From Candidatus Omnitrophota bacterium (GTDB lineage Bacteria; Omnitrophota; Gorgyraeia; Duberdicusellales; 4484-171): a DNA stretch of 8,676 nt. The notes beneath the pieces were generated by a model, which had not been told where the DNA came from, made no database searches, and saw only the letters and a program-made list of their open reading frames with translations. The stretch spans positions 1 through 8,676 of the forward strand of contig JAMWDA010000062.1 of assembly GCA_023818995.1 (NCBI GenBank), in the 5' to 3' direction. The stretch's first letter is position 1. The number at the start of each line of letters is the position of its first letter. Position numbers and translations under genes: made by a program. This document shows, piece by piece, positions 6,145-8,676 of the stretch.

Positions 6145-7227
6145 CTATCTTAACTTTAAAGTGATAAGTGATAATACAGCGAGTATAATAGATAATATCC
6201 ATAACCTTATTACAACTTTTGACTCTGACCAACCTAAAAGTTGAAGATGTAGATGTAGAGGAGCTGCTCTAAACATTTTTTTACCTCTTAACCTAACGGA
6301 AAATATCTGTAAAACTACGGTCAATGCTTCTATAACGAATATCCCTCCTGTAAATATAAGCAAAAACTCTTTCTTAGTCAATAAAGCTAACATTCCAATT
6401 ACTCCTCCTAAAGATAAAGCTCCTACATCACCCATAAATATCTGAGCAGGGTAGGAATTAAACCATAAAAAACCCAAACCTGCTCCTACTAAAGAAGCAC
6501 AGATAATACTTAACTCCCCAGCTTCTTTTACGTAAGGGATAAACAGATATTGAGCAAATTTTATATTACCAACGATATAACTAATAACGGCAAATACCAG
6601 ACAGTTACTTATCACAGTTCCTATGGCTAAACCATCTAATCCATCGGTAAAATTTACAGCATTGGAAGTGGAAACTAACACCAACATAGACCAGAAAATA
6701 TACAAATAACCTAAATCTATAAAGAGGTTTTTTAAAAAAGGGAAATATAAAATAGTTGACACATCTCTATCACTAAAAATTACTAAACTTAAAATCAACG
6801 CTACCAAAATTTGTAAAAATAACTTTTCTCCTCGTCCTAATCCTTTACCTCTCTTTGCTTTTATAAAGTCATCTCTTAAACCTACTAAACCTAAACATAA
6901 CATGGTTAAAAGAGCATATAATACAAAACTATTATCCCATCTTGTCCACAAAAGGGAAGATACAAATACAGCAAAAATAATGAGCACCCCCCCCATCGTA
7001 GGAGTGCCTTTCTTATCCTTATGTAATTTTTCTAAAGCTTCATGCCCGTACATATTAACGTTCTCCCCTATACTTAGACTTCTCAATTTTTCAACAAAAC
7101 CTCGATAAAAAAACATCACCAGTAAAAAAGAAGTGAGAAAAGAACAAGCTCCTCTAAAAGTGATATACTTTAAAACATTAAAAATAAAGAAATATTTACT
7201 TAAAGGATAAAAGAAATGATACAACAT
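6145..7227 (-). CDS. mraY: phospho-MurNAc-pentapeptide translocase (MraY)
   Basis: MraY is an integral membrane enzyme that transfers phospho-MurNAc-peptide from UDP to undecaprenyl phosphate, giving lipid I. The 360 residues equal the length of E. coli MraY and include about ten hydrophobic segments. Conserved motifs are FRGACSFLTSF (24-34), KGTPTMGGVLII (73-84), GLRDDFIK (116-123, the DD pair), NAVNFTDGLDGLA (189-201), GAGLGFLWFN (248-257), PAQIFMGDVGALSLGG (260-275) and FRAAPLHLHLQLLGW (319-333). The last reads His-Leu-His where well-studied MraY proteins have three His in a row. The start is fixed because an in-frame stop lies two codons upstream. A 31-nt gap separates it from murE, and no murF lies between them. 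The codons for the MGGV motif contain an 8-G run. The assignment is secure. Confidence 0.97.
   Translation of the reverse strand: MLYHFFYPLSKYFFIFNVLKYITFRGACSFLTSFLLVMFFYRGFVEKLRSLSIGENVNMYGHEALEKLHKDKKGTPTMGGVLIIFAVFVSSLLWTRWDNSFVLYALLTMLCLGLVGLRDDFIKAKRGKGLGRGEKLFLQILVALILSLVIFSDRDVSTILYFPFLKNLFIDLGYLYIFWSMLVLVSTSNAVNFTDGLDGLAIGTVISNCLVFAVISYIVGNIKFAQYLFIPYVKEAGELSIICASLVGAGLGFLWFNSYPAQIFMGDVGALSLGGVIGMLALLTKKEFLLIFTGGIFVIEALTVVLQIFSVRLRGKKMFRAAPLHLHLQLLGWSESKVVIRLWILSIILAVLSLITLKLR
6987..6994 (-). repeat. G8 homopolymer inside mraY
   Basis: Eight consecutive G (C on the plus strand) encode the Gly-Gly and the first base of Val in the conserved TPTMGGV motif of mraY. Two GGG codons in a row are unusual in such AT-rich DNA. 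The frame is intact as read. Tracts of this length are prone to slippage and to sequencing indels. Confidence 0.8.
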
Positions 7228-7258
7228 TACTTAAAAAACTATACTCTTTAACAAACTC

Positions 7259-8676
7259 TTATTCATTTAGTATCTTATCTATTACAAATTTATCTTTAAA
7301 GGGTATCTTCTTATCTTTAAATATCTGATAATCTTCATGACCTTTTCCAGCAACAAGAAGAGCACAATTACAGTAAGAATCTTTTAATTTTATAGCATCT
7401 CTTATTGCCTCCTCTCTATCTAATACTATACTATAATTATCATAGAGAAAACCTCTTCTAATATCCTCACATATATCCAAAGGATTTTCATCACGGGGAT
7501 TGTCGGAGGTAACAATAGTAAAATCTGCGAGCTTACTTGCTATTTTCCCCATTATTTTGCGTTTACCTTTATCACGGTTACCTCCACAACCAAAAACAAG
7601 AACAATACTATTATACCCACATTCTCTCAAGGTAAGAAGAACATTCTTTAATGCATCAGGCGTATGAGCGTAATCTATAAAAATATTTTCTTTTACCCTC
7701 TCTAAACGACCATCAACTCCCCTAAAAGAATAAAGAAACCTTAGGGATTCTTCCCAATCTAAACCCAAACAATCTATGCAGGAAAAAACTGCTAATATAT
7801 TTAATATATTATGTCTTCCTAAAAGATGACTATATATCTTAGTCTGCTTACCTGTTGCTAACTTCTCTATGGTAAATTCCAATCCTTGAGAAGAAAGTTT
7901 AAAATCAAATCCTCTGTAATCACTCCTTTTGTTACCAACACCGTAACTATACTTTTCTCCCTTAAACTCTGAAAAAATAATTCTTCCAAATCGGTCATCT
8001 ATATTTATTAAAGAAGTAGCTAAAGGGTTGCTTAAAAAAAAACTCTTTTTAACTGTAAAGTAATTCTTCATCGTTTTATGGTAATCCAAATGGTCTCTTG
8101 ATAAATTAGTAAATATACAGTAAGAAAAAGGTATATTTTCTATTCTCTTCTGTTCTATGCTGTGCGATGATACTTCCATAATTACATAGGAGATACTGCT
8201 CTTACACATCTTATAAAACAATTTTCTTAATGTTACATAATCGGGCGTAGTCAAAGATGCTTCTATACGCTCATCTCCTAAAATATACCCTACCGTTCCA
8301 ATCAATCCACATTTTATTCCCCAGCCGGTCAAAATATGATGGAGAAGATACGTGGTGGTAGTTTTACCGTTTGTCCCTGTGACACCAATAAATTTTAAAT
8401 TTTTGGTATCTACGTTATAAAATATATCCACTGCTCTTTTAAACTCTTTTTCTATATCATCTACGAAGATAACCGGCTTCTTCTTAACTATGCTTTCTAC
8501 TAAAGATTTCTTCTTTTTCTCAGCAACGAAAGCGACAACTTTATCCTCTAATGAACCAATAAAAGAAAAAATGTCAAAATGTTTACCTTCTATAATAAAA
8601 AAAAGCTCATTATTTCCTATTTCCCTTGTATCTTTGCTTATACCTTCTACAAATAACTCTTCGGTATGGTAAGGAA
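7259..8676 (-). CDS. murE: UDP-MurNAc-tripeptide synthetase, meso-DAP type (MurE), 5' end outside window
   Basis: MurE uses ATP to add the third stem residue to UDP-MurNAc-L-Ala-D-Glu in the cytoplasm. The frame stays open to the right edge, so about 471 residues are visible and perhaps 10-25 N-terminal ones are missing. The N-terminal domain shows GISKDTREI and ELFFIIEGKHFDIFSFI (about 8560-8645). Next come GVTGTNGKTTTT (about 8351-8386), SLTTPDY, MEVSSHSI, NLSRDHLDYH, LGRHNILN, GVDGRLE, IDYAHTPDAL and FGCGGNRDKGKR. DNPRDEN (7484-7504) is the signature of enzymes that add meso-diaminopimelate, and GKGHEDYQ follows near the C-terminus. A GTG at 8431 is not the true start, because the conserved N-terminal domain continues upstream in the same frame. 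The next gene, 31 nt downstream, is mraY rather than the usual murF. All catalytic motifs appear intact. Confidence 0.97.
   Translation of the reverse strand, partial: PYHTEELFVEGISKDTREIGNNELFFIIEGKHFDIFSFIGSLEDKVVAFVAEKKKKSLVESIVKKKPVIFVDDIEKEFKRAVDIFYNVDTKNLKFIGVTGTNGKTTTTYLLHHILTGWGIKCGLIGTVGYILGDERIEASLTTPDYVTLRKLFYKMCKSSISYVIMEVSSHSIEQKRIENIPFSYCIFTNLSRDHLDYHKTMKNYFTVKKSFFLSNPLATSLINIDDRFGRIIFSEFKGEKYSYGVGNKRSDYRGFDFKLSSQGLEFTIEKLATGKQTKIYSHLLGRHNILNILAVFSCIDCLGLDWEESLRFLYSFRGVDGRLERVKENIFIDYAHTPDALKNVLLTLRECGYNSIVLVFGCGGNRDKGKRKIMGKIASKLADFTIVTSDNPRDENPLDICEDIRRGFLYDNYSIVLDREEAIRDAIKLKDSYCNCALLVAGKGHEDYQIFKDKKIPFKDKFVIDKILNE

Noticed and set aside
8429..8431. GTG as the start of murE, giving a 390-residue protein
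   Set aside because: The same frame continues without a stop to the window edge and encodes the recognisable MurE N-terminal domain (SKDTREI, ELFFIIEG), so the GTG is an internal Val codon.

Overview
This window is one dense, single-direction segment of a division and cell wall (dcw) cluster. Read on the minus strand (right to left) it holds murE (5' end cut by the window edge), mraY, murD, ftsW, murG, murC, murB and a truncated ddl. Junctions run from a 31-nt gap (murE/mraY) through exact abutment (mraY/murD) to overlaps of 4 to 47 nt, so it reads as a single operon. I see no credible gene on the plus strand, no RNA gene, no CRISPR array, no insertion sequence and no terminator.

Together the genes cover most of the path from UDP-MurNAc to lipid II and its polymerisation. 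MurB makes UDP-MurNAc. MurC, MurD and MurE add L-Ala, D-Glu and (from the DNPR motif) meso-diaminopimelate. MraY and MurG build lipid I and lipid II at the inner face of the membrane, and FtsW polymerises lipid II at the septum. Ddl would make D-Ala-D-Ala for MurF to attach.

The organism is a peptidoglycan-making, meso-DAP-type bacterium with AT-rich DNA (about one third G+C by eye) and frequent ATA and AGA/AGG codons. The gene order is the classic one of many Gram-negative and candidate phyla. Several proteins diverge from the well-studied enzymes, which suggests a poorly sampled lineage. I cannot name the phylum from this sequence alone.

I do not see a new biological system here. Two departures from the standard cluster stand out, and both concern D-Ala-D-Ala: murF is absent from its usual place between murE and mraY, and ddl stops after 179 codons, without the catalytic half of its ATP-grasp domain, and runs into very AT-rich DNA. 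Smaller oddities are an altered His motif in MraY, a shortened central domain in MurD, eroded loop motifs in MurG, a Ser-to-Cys change in MurB, and an 8-G run inside mraY.
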